This document shows, one piece after another, positions 45,872 to 53,832 of a stretch of DNA of 64,000 bases. A program made the translations under genes and the position numbers. How positions within the stretch are numbered: the stretch's first letter is position 1; the number at the start of each line of letters is the position of its first letter. The stretch is from DASXHY01 sp035552155 (GTDB lineage Bacteria; Verrucomicrobiota; Verrucomicrobiia; Limisphaerales; DASXHY01), in NCBI GenBank assembly GCA_035552155.1, contig DASZLX010000035.1:62001-126000 (forward strand). Reading direction: 5' to 3'. The notes beneath the pieces are model-generated. The model was not told where the DNA came from. It worked only from the letters and a program-made list of their open reading frames with translations, and ran no database searches.

Positions 45872-46768
45872 ATGAGACATATCGGCTCCTTTGCCAGCGA
45901 AGCGCAGGCGCGTTTTTTCACGGACTTCCTATTGTCCCGTGAAATTCGCAGCCATCTCGAACCCGAGCCCGACCGCACCTGGTCGGTATGGATTCGCGAC
46001 GAAGACCAGATCGTGGAGGCGCAATCAGCCCTGACGCGGTTTCAGGCGAATCCCACCGCCGCCGAATTCCAAAAAGCTCCCGAAGCCGCCGCCCAGACCC
46101 GCCAGAAGGAAGCTGAAGATTTGGAAAAATACCGCCGGCGCGTCCGCTCGAGCCAAAGCCTGTTCTTAAAATTTGGCGCTTACAGCATCGGCCCACTGAC
46201 GTTCACATTCATCCTCGTGTGCGTTTACGTGGCCATTTTTTCGAAACTCGGCACGAATGACGAGTGGCTGCGGGTCTGGCACATCAGCGATCCCGAGAAC
46301 CCGAGCCCGCAATTCCTCGGAGAAGTTTTCCACGGCCAGGTCTGGCGTTTGTTCACGCCCATCTTCATTCACTACGGCCTGATCCACATTCTTTTCAACA
46401 TGCTTTGGTTTTATCAGTTGGGCTCGATGATTGAAGCGCGCCAAAGCTCGCTGTTTCTGCTGGCCTTCATCGCGGTGTCGGCGGCCCTTTCCAATTCGGC
46501 CCAATATTATTTCGACGGGCCGGGATTCGGCGGCATGTCGGGCGTGGTGTACGCGCTGGCGGGTTATATCTGGATTCGCGGCAAATACGACCGCAGCTCC
46601 GGGCTGTTCCTCTCCACCCAAAATGTCGCGATCCTCGTGGTCTGGCTGGTGATTTGTTATACCGGCGCGGTGGGACCGATTGCCAATGCCGTGCATCTCA
46701 CGGGATTAATCACCGGCATGGCCTGGGGAGCCGCCGCCGCATTTCTTGCGTCGCGAAAACCGGAGTAA
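45872..46768 (+). CDS. Rhomboid family intramembrane serine protease (GlpG-like)
   Basis: The 298-residue protein has an N-terminal cytosolic domain of about 95 residues (SFASEAQARFFTDFLLSREI, as in GlpG) and six membrane helices. HYGLIHILFNMLWFYQLGS gives the H-x3-N site, GFGGMSGVVYALAGY the catalytic Ser (GxSG), and NAVHLTGLITGMAWG the catalytic His. It cuts transmembrane substrates in the bilayer; substrates are unknown. No other operon gene is seen. Confidence 0.94.
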   Translation: MRHIGSFASEAQARFFTDFLLSREIRSHLEPEPDRTWSVWIRDEDQIVEAQSALTRFQANPTAAEFQKAPEAAAQTRQKEAEDLEKYRRRVRSSQSLFLKFGAYSIGPLTFTFILVCVYVAIFSKLGTNDEWLRVWHISDPENPSPQFLGEVFHGQVWRLFTPIFIHYGLIHILFNMLWFYQLGSMIEARQSSLFLLAFIAVSAALSNSAQYYFDGPGFGGMSGVVYALAGYIWIRGKYDRSSGLFLSTQNVAILVVWLVICYTGAVGPIANAVHLTGLITGMAWGAAAAFLASRKPE

Positions 46769-46825
46769 ATCCGTCTTCACTCTGCGCCTTCGCTTCTTGC
46801 GCCTTTGCGTTAAAAACAACTCCGG

Positions 46826-47482
46826 TTAAACCACGGCGCCCGTCTGGCGCGAATTCGCCTGCATGGTCGCGTGCCAAAGATTCAATGAATCGTGGAGCTT
46901 GTCGAGCCAGGGCAACACTCGGATTTCCAGCGCATCGGACAGCACCGTTGCACTGCGCCATTCGCACGCGTTGTTCACGTCCTGGATGACCGCGCCCAGT
47001 TGCTGCAGTTGCCATTTGCGCAATTGCGTCAGCGACGCCTGCCCTTCCGCCGCGTTATACGTTCCCTCGGGCAACAAGCTCAGCGTCAACAACGGCTCCT
47101 TCAGCGCGAGGGATAATTTCCACCACAGTTCATGCGCGTGTTCGCGGTCGTTGATAAGCACCAGTCCCACCGCCGAGAGCACTTTCTCGCGTACAGAAAT
47201 CGTTTGTTGCAACGCCGCCTTGATCAGTTGCGCGGGAACGTCGTGCAATCCCATCGTCTCCGCTTCAATGCTCGCGAAGGATTTCTCATCGTCCGGCGGC
47301 TGCGTGAGATTGATCGGCGCGCCATCCACGGAGAGCGAACACAGGATGCGCTGTTGATGCAGCGCCACCGATTCCAGGTAGGAACAAATCCCGCGAAGCG
47401 ACCGCCGTTCGGAAGGAATTTCCAGGGGAAGCCCGTCGAGCTTTACTTCAACCGCGCTGTGAGGAACCGAATCAAATGTCAT
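46826..47482 (-). CDS. Protein of unknown function
   Basis: The 218-residue protein (start MTFDSVPHSAVEVKLDGLPL, after an AGGGGCGGGA ribosome site) has a first half with beta strands (GICSYLESVALHQQRILCSL, SVDGAPINLTQPPDDEKSFA) and a helical second half (RKWQLQQLGAVIQDVNNACE, LPWLDKLHDSLNLWHATMQA). No signal, no membrane segment and no known motif is seen. I cannot name a family. The frame stays open upstream but loses character. It is separated from the YqgE gene by 230 bases. Confidence 0.65.
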   Translation of the reverse strand: MTFDSVPHSAVEVKLDGLPLEIPSERRSLRGICSYLESVALHQQRILCSLSVDGAPINLTQPPDDEKSFASIEAETMGLHDVPAQLIKAALQQTISVREKVLSAVGLVLINDREHAHELWWKLSLALKEPLLTLSLLPEGTYNAAEGQASLTQLRKWQLQQLGAVIQDVNNACEWRSATVLSDALEIRVLPWLDKLHDSLNLWHATMQANSRQTGAVV

Positions 47483-47711
47483 ACGTCCCGCCCCTTTCGC
47501 ACGAAATGTACCCGCAAAACCCATGTCCGAAATTCTACGTAAACTTTTGAGGGAGGCGGGAATGCGTTGCGGCATCGCCCGGGGGATTTTCGCTTTTAAG
47601 CTGCCGTTTATGTGGATTTCGCTCGTTTTACGAAGCTGCAAAAAAACCGCCTGTCCAGATAAGGTACAGCAGATTGTCTCAGTCTGGACAACGCCTCCCG
47701 GGGGAAACACG

Positions 47712-48308
47712 TCAATTCAACGATAAATCTTCGGGCATCTGCGAAAGCAGCCGATATTTCGGCCCCATGGCGCGCAGCACTTTTTGCCACAGGGTCGCCG
47801 GATCGGCATCCAGCACCAATTCGAGTGAGGCCGGGAAAGTCAGCCACGCTTTGCGTTTCATTTCATCCTCCAACTGGCCTGCCGACCAACCGGCGTAACC
47901 GGCAAACATTTTTACTTTGCGCGCCGGTGAAAACGATTCTCCAATCTCCACCAGGGTATCGAGCGAATGACCCAGGAGAAGATTTGGAATCACGTTCACA
48001 TCCGGTGCTTCGAGAGAAATTTCCGGCTGATCGACCTGGGGAATAAACGCCTCCGAATGCAGGAAGCTCAAAGCCGTCGGCTGCACCGGCCCGCCGAGAT
48101 ACAACGGAAATTCCTTTAAAGTTTCCGGCAGGTCCGCCACCACCATCTCGCCAATCTTGCTCCCGGTGCTGCGGTTGAGCACCAGGCCAAACGCGCCTTC
48201 CGCATTGTGCTCGCAGATGAGGACCACCGTGCGCTGGAAGAACGAGCCGCGCAACTGGCCGCTGTCCAGCAGCAACTGGCCTTTCAGGAATTTTCCCGGC
48301 TCGCTCAT
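47712..48308 (-). CDS. YqgE/AlgH family protein (DUF179)
   Basis: The 198-residue protein begins FLKGQLLLDSGQLRGSFFQR and TVVLICEHNAEGAFGLVLNR, both characteristic for YqgE/AlgH, and has PLYLGGPVQPTALSFLHS and MFAGYAGWSAGQLEDEMKRK later. The family's function is uncertain; members were once linked to transcription of alginate genes. The start MSEPGKFLKG is chosen. It lies downstream of the transketolase terminator on the same strand. Confidence 0.92.
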   Translation of the reverse strand: MSEPGKFLKGQLLLDSGQLRGSFFQRTVVLICEHNAEGAFGLVLNRSTGSKIGEMVVADLPETLKEFPLYLGGPVQPTALSFLHSEAFIPQVDQPEISLEAPDVNVIPNLLLGHSLDTLVEIGESFSPARKVKMFAGYAGWSAGQLEDEMKRKAWLTFPASLELVLDADPATLWQKVLRAMGPKYRLLSQMPEDLSLN

Positions 48309-48339
48309 CCACCCGAAACTTGCACACTTTTTTGCTTCT

Positions 48340-48374
48340 GGCAAAAGCAAAAGGCGCGGGAAAACCCGCGCCTT
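48340..48374 (-). terminator. Rho-independent terminator of tkt
   Basis: AAGGCGCGGG (48351-48360) pairs perfectly with 48365-48374 around an AAAA loop. On the minus strand it continues TTTTGCTTTTGCC, giving a T-rich tail. It follows the transketolase stop by about 20 bases. Confidence 0.9.
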
Positions 48375-48394
48375 GAAAAACGGTCCGGCCGCGA

Positions 48395-50230
48395 TTAAAG
48401 CGACTTCACTTTTTTGACAATCGCCGCTGAATCAATTCCGTATTTAGCGACCAGTTCCTCGGGCTTGCCGGAATGCGGCAATTCCCGCACGGCCAGCTTG
48501 TGAACCTTGATGCCGTCCACGCTCAATTCCCCCGCCACGGCGTCACCAATGCCGCCTTCGGCATAATGATCTTCCACCGTGACGACAGTATTGTTCGTTT
48601 TTTGCGCGGCGGCCCGGATGACGTCCGCCCCCAGCGGCTTGATGCTGTACGCGTCAATCACCGTGATGCCGATGCCTTCGCCCTTCAAAATGTCCGCCGC
48701 TTTCAGCGCCTCGTACAAAGTGATACCGGCGCCGACCACCGTAACTTTGTCGCCCGCGTTTTGGCGCAGCACTTTCGCGCCGCCAATCGGGAACTGCTCG
48801 TCATTATTGTAAATGATCGGCGTCTTCGGACGCGAAGTCCGCAGGAAATGAATTCCGTGCTCCTTCGCCATTTCCTCGATCAATTTTTCCGTGCTCACCG
48901 CGTCGGACGGGTATAACACCCTGCTGCCGGCAATTGCGCGCATCAGCGCGATGTCCTCCAAAGCCATCTGCGAAGGTCCATCCTCGCCGATGCTCACGCC
49001 CACATGCGAGCCAACTAATTTCAGGTTCGCCATGGAAATCCCCGCCACGCGAATCTGGTCGGCGGCCCGGGTGAAAAACGTGGCGAATGTCGACGCGAAC
49101 GGCACCTTGCCCCGCGCGCCAAACCCCGTCGAAACACCCACCAGGTTTTGTTCCGCAATGAAACACTCCGTGAAGCGCTCGGGGAATTTTTTGTAAAACT
49201 TGTCCGAGTAGGTCGAATTCTTCGTGTCGCCGTCCAGCGCCACCACCCGCGGGTCGGCGCCCCCGATGCGCGCGAGCGCATTGCCAAAAGCTTCGCGGGT
49301 CGCCACCGTCTCGCCCAGCTTGTAAGTCAGGGGTGGGTAACTCGCCGGGACCGTGTTGTTCGGGGCCGGCAACTGCGTCGGCGCCGGGATCTGGACATCC
49401 GTGCCCGTCTTCGCGCGCGGCTGAAGCTCCGCGATGGCCCGGGTCGCTTCTTCCTTGTTCAACGGCTTGCCGTGCCAGCCATCCTTGTCCTGGATGAACG
49501 AGACACCGGCGCCTTTCAAAGTCTTGGCGAGAATCACCAGCGGCTGATCGCCCAACCCCACCGCCGCGAGCACTTCCAGAATTTCGTCCATGTCGTGCCC
49601 GTCGATTTCCTCCACGCGCCAGCCAAAAGACGCAAAGCGCTTCGCGTAAACATCGAGATGATGCCCAAAGGCGGTTTCCTGGCTTTGGCCCAGCCGATTC
49701 ACGTCCACGATCGCAATCAGATTGTTCAGCTTGTTGACGCCCGCGAGCGAAGCCGCCTCCCAAACGGAGCCTTCGGCGATTTCGCCGTCGCCCATCAGCA
49801 CGTAGGTTTTATAATCGAGCTTGTCGAGGCGCGCGCACAGCGCCATGCCAACGCCCACGCTCAACCCCTGCCCGAGCGAGCCGGTGGCGACATCGACAAA
49901 CGACAGCCGCGGCGTGGGATGCCCTTCGAGATCGCTGCCCAACGTGCGCAGTTTCACGAGGTCACTCGTAGGAAACAGGCCGGTTTCGGCCCAGGCCGCA
50001 TACAGCAGCGGCGCGGCGTGGCCTTTGGAAAGAACGAAACGATCGTTGTTGTAATAGCGGGGATCCTTCGGGTTGTAATGCATATGCCCAAAGAACAACG
50101 CCGCGACCACATCGGCCGCTGACAAGCATGAGGTCGGATGTCCGCTGCCCGCCGCTGTCGTTGCCTCAATCGAATGAATCCGCAACTGATTCGCGATTCC
50201 CTGCAATTTCTCAATGTCGATATCGTTCAT
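48395..50230 (-). CDS. tkt: Transketolase, animal-like type
   Basis: The 611-residue thiamine pyrophosphate enzyme moves two-carbon units between sugar phosphates. RIHSIEATTAAGSGHPTSCL, NDRFVLSKGHAAPLLYAAWA, VATGSLGQGLSVGVGMALCA, and the TPP motif GDGEIAEGSVWEAA with NLIAIVDVNRLGQS are clear. Length and wording match animal transketolases more than the 660-residue enterobacterial enzymes. It is followed by a strong terminator and so ends its own transcript. Confidence 0.95.
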   Translation of the reverse strand: MNDIDIEKLQGIANQLRIHSIEATTAAGSGHPTSCLSAADVVAALFFGHMHYNPKDPRYYNNDRFVLSKGHAAPLLYAAWAETGLFPTSDLVKLRTLGSDLEGHPTPRLSFVDVATGSLGQGLSVGVGMALCARLDKLDYKTYVLMGDGEIAEGSVWEAASLAGVNKLNNLIAIVDVNRLGQSQETAFGHHLDVYAKRFASFGWRVEEIDGHDMDEILEVLAAVGLGDQPLVILAKTLKGAGVSFIQDKDGWHGKPLNKEEATRAIAELQPRAKTGTDVQIPAPTQLPAPNNTVPASYPPLTYKLGETVATREAFGNALARIGGADPRVVALDGDTKNSTYSDKFYKKFPERFTECFIAEQNLVGVSTGFGARGKVPFASTFATFFTRAADQIRVAGISMANLKLVGSHVGVSIGEDGPSQMALEDIALMRAIAGSRVLYPSDAVSTEKLIEEMAKEHGIHFLRTSRPKTPIIYNNDEQFPIGGAKVLRQNAGDKVTVVGAGITLYEALKAADILKGEGIGITVIDAYSIKPLGADVIRAAAQKTNNTVVTVEDHYAEGGIGDAVAGELSVDGIKVHKLAVRELPHSGKPEELVAKYGIDSAAIVKKVKSL

Positions 50231-50737
50231 GAATCCGCAAACTGTATTCAGGAAGTGACAAAAGGAAAGTAGAAAGAAGTGCCAATTATGGCAGCCCGAC
50301 GTGACTTTTTGAACTACACAGAAGTCGTTTTTAAAGAAAGGCGCAAAGGTGCCAGGGCTTTGAGCCGTCCGGAAAACCTTTATTCCATAAATGAGGCCGC
50401 TGTTCAGAACCCATGATCCCAGGGCGGACGCATGTTAATTTTTTAGCACGATGTTTCGCTGGCCATTAGATTTGACATTAGAATCATCACAATTAAAATT
50501 CGCTTACCCATTTGCCCCAGCTACAAATGGGTAAGCGATTGAATTTTAAGGCCGCAACATCTTGAATACTTGGGCGGGTTTTCGCACATGCGATTTCGGG
50601 GCTTCGGCAGATTGACCCTCGGCTCAATTCCCTGATCAATAATTTCTCATTGGAATCTTTGGAAATTAGATGCGTTAGCCCTGCCAATGATCCACTGGCG
50701 CCTTTGCCCCTTTGCGCCTTTGCGTTAAACTCGAGCC
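50231..50737. other. Non-coding spacer with one long hairpin
   Basis: About 500 bases upstream of tkt with no plausible gene on either strand. It includes the 14-bp hairpin at 50501-50537 and, at 50700-50730, a CGCCTTTGCCCC/CTTTGCGCCTTTGCG short-unit stretch of the kind also seen near 46780-46815. The tkt promoter should lie near 50240-50300. Confidence 0.7.
50501..50537. repeat. Perfect 14-bp hairpin
   Basis: CGCTTACCCATTTG (50501-50514) and its exact reverse complement (50524-50537) enclose nine bases. AAAATT before and AATTTT after extend the symmetry. No T-tract follows. Confidence 0.8.
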
Positions 50738-51109
50738 TTACAGGCTGAGCGCCTGCCGAATGGCCGAAAGAAATTCGTGCTCGGCGGGAACCACGCTGTT
50801 GTCGCTGTTCACCTGCTGCTCCATCAATTGATAAACCCCGCGGCATTGCTCGGGGTCCGTGAAGGATTGCGCCAATTGCACCGCCCGCGTGCGCGCCACT
50901 TGCGGATTCTGCGAAAACTCGCGCAGCCGTGTGATCGACTCGTCCAACTGCCGGTCGCGGTCGTATTCCGTCTCGAAACCCATTGCCGTGAGCAATCGAT
51001 TCAGCCGCGCGTCTTCCTCCAGGTCGAGCCGCCCGTCGGCGTACATCGCCAGGATGAGCAAGTCCAGCAACGCCTTTCTCTGTTGATCGGTGAGTCGGGA
51101 AATTTCCAT
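50738..51109 (-). CDS. TerB-like (tellurite resistance B superfamily) protein
   Basis: The 123-residue all-helical protein has MEISRLTDQQRKALLDLLIL, AMYADGRLDLEEDARLNRLL, FTDPEQCRGVYQLMEQQVNS and AEHEFLSAIRQALSL. The pattern of a first helix, then a D-G-x-x-x-x-E-E acidic stretch, resembles TerB/DjlA-type domains. Metal or membrane-stress roles are known in the superfamily, but here the role is unknown. It lies 13 bases downstream of moeB in the same direction, so the two may be co-transcribed. Confidence 0.7.
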   Translation of the reverse strand: MEISRLTDQQRKALLDLLILAMYADGRLDLEEDARLNRLLTAMGFETEYDRDRQLDESITRLREFSQNPQVARTRAVQLAQSFTDPEQCRGVYQLMEQQVNSDNSVVPAEHEFLSAIRQALSL

Positions 51110-51122
51110 ATATCTTTCCGTT

Positions 51123-52271
51123 CTAATACTTCGGCACGCCCGGGTCAATTTCATCCGACCACGCCGAAATGCCGCCCTTCACGCTTTTCAAATGTTTGAA
51201 CCCCTGCTGGCGGAGGAATTGCACCGCCCTCAACGAACGCCCGCCCGCGTGGCAATGGATATAATATTGCTGGTTCGGGTCGAGTTCAGTGAACCGCTCC
51301 TGGAGCTGGCTCATCGGCAGCAGCGGCACGCCCTCCACGCGCGCGATTTCGTATTCGTCCGGTTCGCGCACGTCCAGCACTTTGATGTCCAGCTTCGGGT
51401 CGCCCAGCGCGCGTTTCATATCTTGCACAGTCACTTCATCGGGATGCATGGCAGGTTCCTCCGGTTCAGCGGGCATGCCGCAGAACATTTCATAGTCGAT
51501 CAATTCTTTGATGGTTGGGTTCTCGCCGCAAACGGGACATTGCGGATCGCGACGCAATTTCAGTTCGCGGAATTTCATTTCCAGCGCGTCGAACAACAGC
51601 AGGCGGTTGATGAGCGCCTCGCCCTTGCCCAGCGCAAGCTTCAAAATTTCCGTGGCCTGGATGCAGCCGATGATTCCCGGCAACACCCCCAGCACTCCGC
51701 CCTCCGCGCAACTCGGCACCGTGCCCGGCGGCGGCGGCTCGGGATAAAGACAACGATAACACGGCCCGCCCAGGTGCGGCGCGAATACGCTCGCCTGTCC
51801 GTCGAAACGAGAAATCGAGCCGTACACATTCGGCTTTTTCAGCAGCACACAGGCATCGTTCACCAGGTAACGCGTGGGAAAATTATCCGTGCCGTCCACC
51901 ACGATGTCGTAAGGCCGGATGATCTCAAGCGCATTCTGACTGCTGATCCGTGTGTTGTGAATGACAACTTCGACGTTGGGATTGATGCCGTTGATGGTTT
52001 CTTTGGCCGAATCCGCCTTGGGCCGGCCCACGTCGGCATCCGTGTGTAGGATTTGCCGTTGAAGATTCGAGTAATCAACCGTATCAAAATCCACGATGCC
52101 CAATTTGCCGATGCCCGCCGCCGCCAGATACATGGCGATGGGTGAACCGAGCCCACCCGCGCCGATGCACAGCACGCTGGTCGCGCGCAGCTTCTTCTGC
52201 CCGGCCATGCCGACCTCGGGCAGCAGCAGGTGCCGCGAATAACGGCGAATCTCGTCAGGGTTCAATTGCAT
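51123..52271 (-). CDS. moeB: Molybdopterin-synthase adenylyltransferase MoeB/ThiF with C-terminal rhodanese
   Basis: The 382-residue protein has an E1-like domain (residues 1-260) with GAGGLGSPIAMYLAAAGIGK at the ATP loop, DFDTVDYSNLQRQILH, DGTDNFPTRYLVNDAC, PCYRCLYPEPPP, and zinc Cys pairs (PCYRC and PQCPVCGEN). Residues about 280-382 form a rhodanese domain with the active Cys in YIHCHAGGRSLRA. It adenylates a ubiquitin-like sulfur carrier (MoaD or ThiS) and supplies sulfur. The partner gene is not in the window. Confidence 0.93.
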   Translation of the reverse strand: MQLNPDEIRRYSRHLLLPEVGMAGQKKLRATSVLCIGAGGLGSPIAMYLAAAGIGKLGIVDFDTVDYSNLQRQILHTDADVGRPKADSAKETINGINPNVEVVIHNTRISSQNALEIIRPYDIVVDGTDNFPTRYLVNDACVLLKKPNVYGSISRFDGQASVFAPHLGGPCYRCLYPEPPPPGTVPSCAEGGVLGVLPGIIGCIQATEILKLALGKGEALINRLLLFDALEMKFRELKLRRDPQCPVCGENPTIKELIDYEMFCGMPAEPEEPAMHPDEVTVQDMKRALGDPKLDIKVLDVREPDEYEIARVEGVPLLPMSQLQERFTELDPNQQYYIHCHAGGRSLRAVQFLRQQGFKHLKSVKGGISAWSDEIDPGVPKY

Positions 52272-52373
52272 AGTGCGCGCAAAGGAAAACTAGAGTAATC
52301 CAGCAGCAGCGCAACGCAAGACGGCACGTATCAACGCCCGTAGGAGACGAGTCTCAAACTTTTCGCCGGGAGC

Positions 52374-52390
52374 GCCGGCGTCCCGCCGGC
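52374..52390. repeat. GCCGGCG hairpin
   Basis: GCCGGCG-TCC-CGCCGGC is a perfect 7-bp stem with a three-base loop, preceded by GGGAGC. It has no T-tract and resembles other REP-like hairpins in the window. It lies in the spacer between divergent moeB and the purine nucleoside phosphorylase gene. Confidence 0.6.
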
Positions 52391-52445
52391 AGTCTTGCCA
52401 TTCTTAGGGCTTGGCTCATACCGCCCGACGCTTAAACTGACATCA

Positions 52446-53270
52446 ATGGATTCAGCCAACGCTCAAGCCGCCGCCGCGCGGCTCGGAAAAATTTCCCCAT
52501 CGCGCCCCACCCTTGCCATTGTTCTCGGCAGCGGCTTTCATCACGTGCTCACCGAATTGCGCGTGGAGAAAAAAATTCCTTACGCGAAAATTCCCGGCTT
52601 TCCCAAACCCACCGTCAGCGGCCACGCGGGTGAATTATTTTTCGGCACACTCGGCGGCACACCCGTCATGGTTTTGAGCGGTCGCGCGCATTATTACGAG
52701 GGGCATCCCATGGAGCGCGTCACCTTCGCCGTGCGCGCGCTGGCGGCATTCGGCATCACGGATTTGCTGCTGACCAACGCCGGCGGCGGCCTCAATAAAA
52801 AATTCCGCGCCGGCAATTTCATGATGCTCACGGACCACATCAACCTGATGGGCGCCAACCCGCTGCGCGGCGCGGCCATACCCGGCCTGCCCCGGTTTGT
52901 GGATTTAACGCAGACTTACGACCCGAGTCTCGCCCGGCTTTTGCGCACGTCGGCGAACGAGTGTAAGGTCAAATTGCAAACCGGCGTTTATCTGGCGGTG
53001 TCGGGGCCCAGCTACGAAACCCCAGCAGAGATTCGCGCGTTTGCGCGGCTCGGGGCGGATGCAGTCGGCATGAGCACGGCGCCGGAGGCCATTGTAGCGC
53101 GGCAATGCGGAGTCAATGTGGCCGCCGTTTCCTGCATCACCAATTTGGCCGCAGGCATCAGCAAGGAAAAATTGTCCCACGCGGAAGTGTTGGAAACCGC
53201 CGAGCGCGTAAAAACCCGAGCGTCGGCTCTCTTGAAAAATTTTGCGAAACTTTATGGCCAAAAAAAATGA
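52446..53270 (+). CDS. Purine-nucleoside phosphorylase (inosine-guanosine type)
   Basis: The 274-residue enzyme cleaves purine nucleosides with phosphate. LAIVLGSGFHHVLTEL has the phosphate-binding GSGF. IPGFPKPTVSGHAGELFFGT, MVLSGRAHYYEGHPMERVTF, LLLTNAGGGLNKKFRAGNFM, and SYETPAEIRAFARLGADAVG with MSTAPEAIVARQCGVNVAAV follow the trimeric family. The start MDSANAQAAA is preferred over an upstream Met. Its last 17 bases overlap the cdd gene, which fits nucleoside salvage by one operon. Confidence 0.95.
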   Translation: MDSANAQAAAARLGKISPSRPTLAIVLGSGFHHVLTELRVEKKIPYAKIPGFPKPTVSGHAGELFFGTLGGTPVMVLSGRAHYYEGHPMERVTFAVRALAAFGITDLLLTNAGGGLNKKFRAGNFMMLTDHINLMGANPLRGAAIPGLPRFVDLTQTYDPSLARLLRTSANECKVKLQTGVYLAVSGPSYETPAEIRAFARLGADAVGMSTAPEAIVARQCGVNVAAVSCITNLAAGISKEKLSHAEVLETAERVKTRASALLKNFAKLYGQKK

Positions 53271-53685
53271 CCCAGGTATTTCAGCGCAAGCACTCTCTCG
53301 CCTGATGAACGCCGCGGCAAAAGCCCGCGACGGCGCGGTGGCGCCGTATTCGAATTTTCGCGTAGGCGCGGCGTTGCTCACGGCTTCGGGCGAGCTCATC
53401 ATCGGCGCCAACGTCGAAAGCGCCAGCTACGGCCTGACCTGCTGCGCGGAGCGCGTGGCGCTGTTCAACGCGCTGACCGGCGGCAAAAGAAATTTCATCG
53501 CCGTGGCCGTGGTCGCGCGCGTCGCCGGCGGACCGATGCCTTGCGGCGCCTGCCGCCAGTTGCTGGCCGAATACGCGTCCGACGCCAAAGTCTTCGTGGC
53601 GGATACCCGAAAATTGAAGTCGGTGAAGGAATTCTCCGTGCGCGAATTGCTCCCCGGCGCGTTCCTCGATTTTCGCCCCGCGTAA
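53254..53685 (+). CDS. cdd: Cytidine deaminase
   Basis: The 143-residue deaminase has PYSNFRVGAALLTASGE, the active-site CAERVALFNAL (Cys-Ala-Glu, with Cys as the first zinc ligand as in the tetrameric type), and PCGACRQLLAEYA with the next two Cys ligands. The start ATG at 53254 lies in the end of the preceding gene; the overlap contains eight consecutive A residues. It salvages cytidine and deoxycytidine. Confidence 0.94.
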   Translation: MAKKNDPGISAQALSRLMNAAAKARDGAVAPYSNFRVGAALLTASGELIIGANVESASYGLTCCAERVALFNALTGGKRNFIAVAVVARVAGGPMPCGACRQLLAEYASDAKVFVADTRKLKSVKEFSVRELLPGAFLDFRPA

Positions 53686-53832
53686 CTTTCTGCCGGGCAG
53701 TACGTACAGCCTTTCCCGCTCCGGGTTCAAGGCACTTCCATCTCCCCGTCAAGAACATCGCCATCGCCCATTGGATAAATTTGATTTGAGAATCATCGCT
53801 AAGGCGGTAAGCTGCGAGTCGGGATATTTTTG

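Noticed and set aside
49148..50122. 324-codon plus-strand ORF opposite tkt
   Set aside because: Antisense shadow; His/Arg/Gln-rich without structure.
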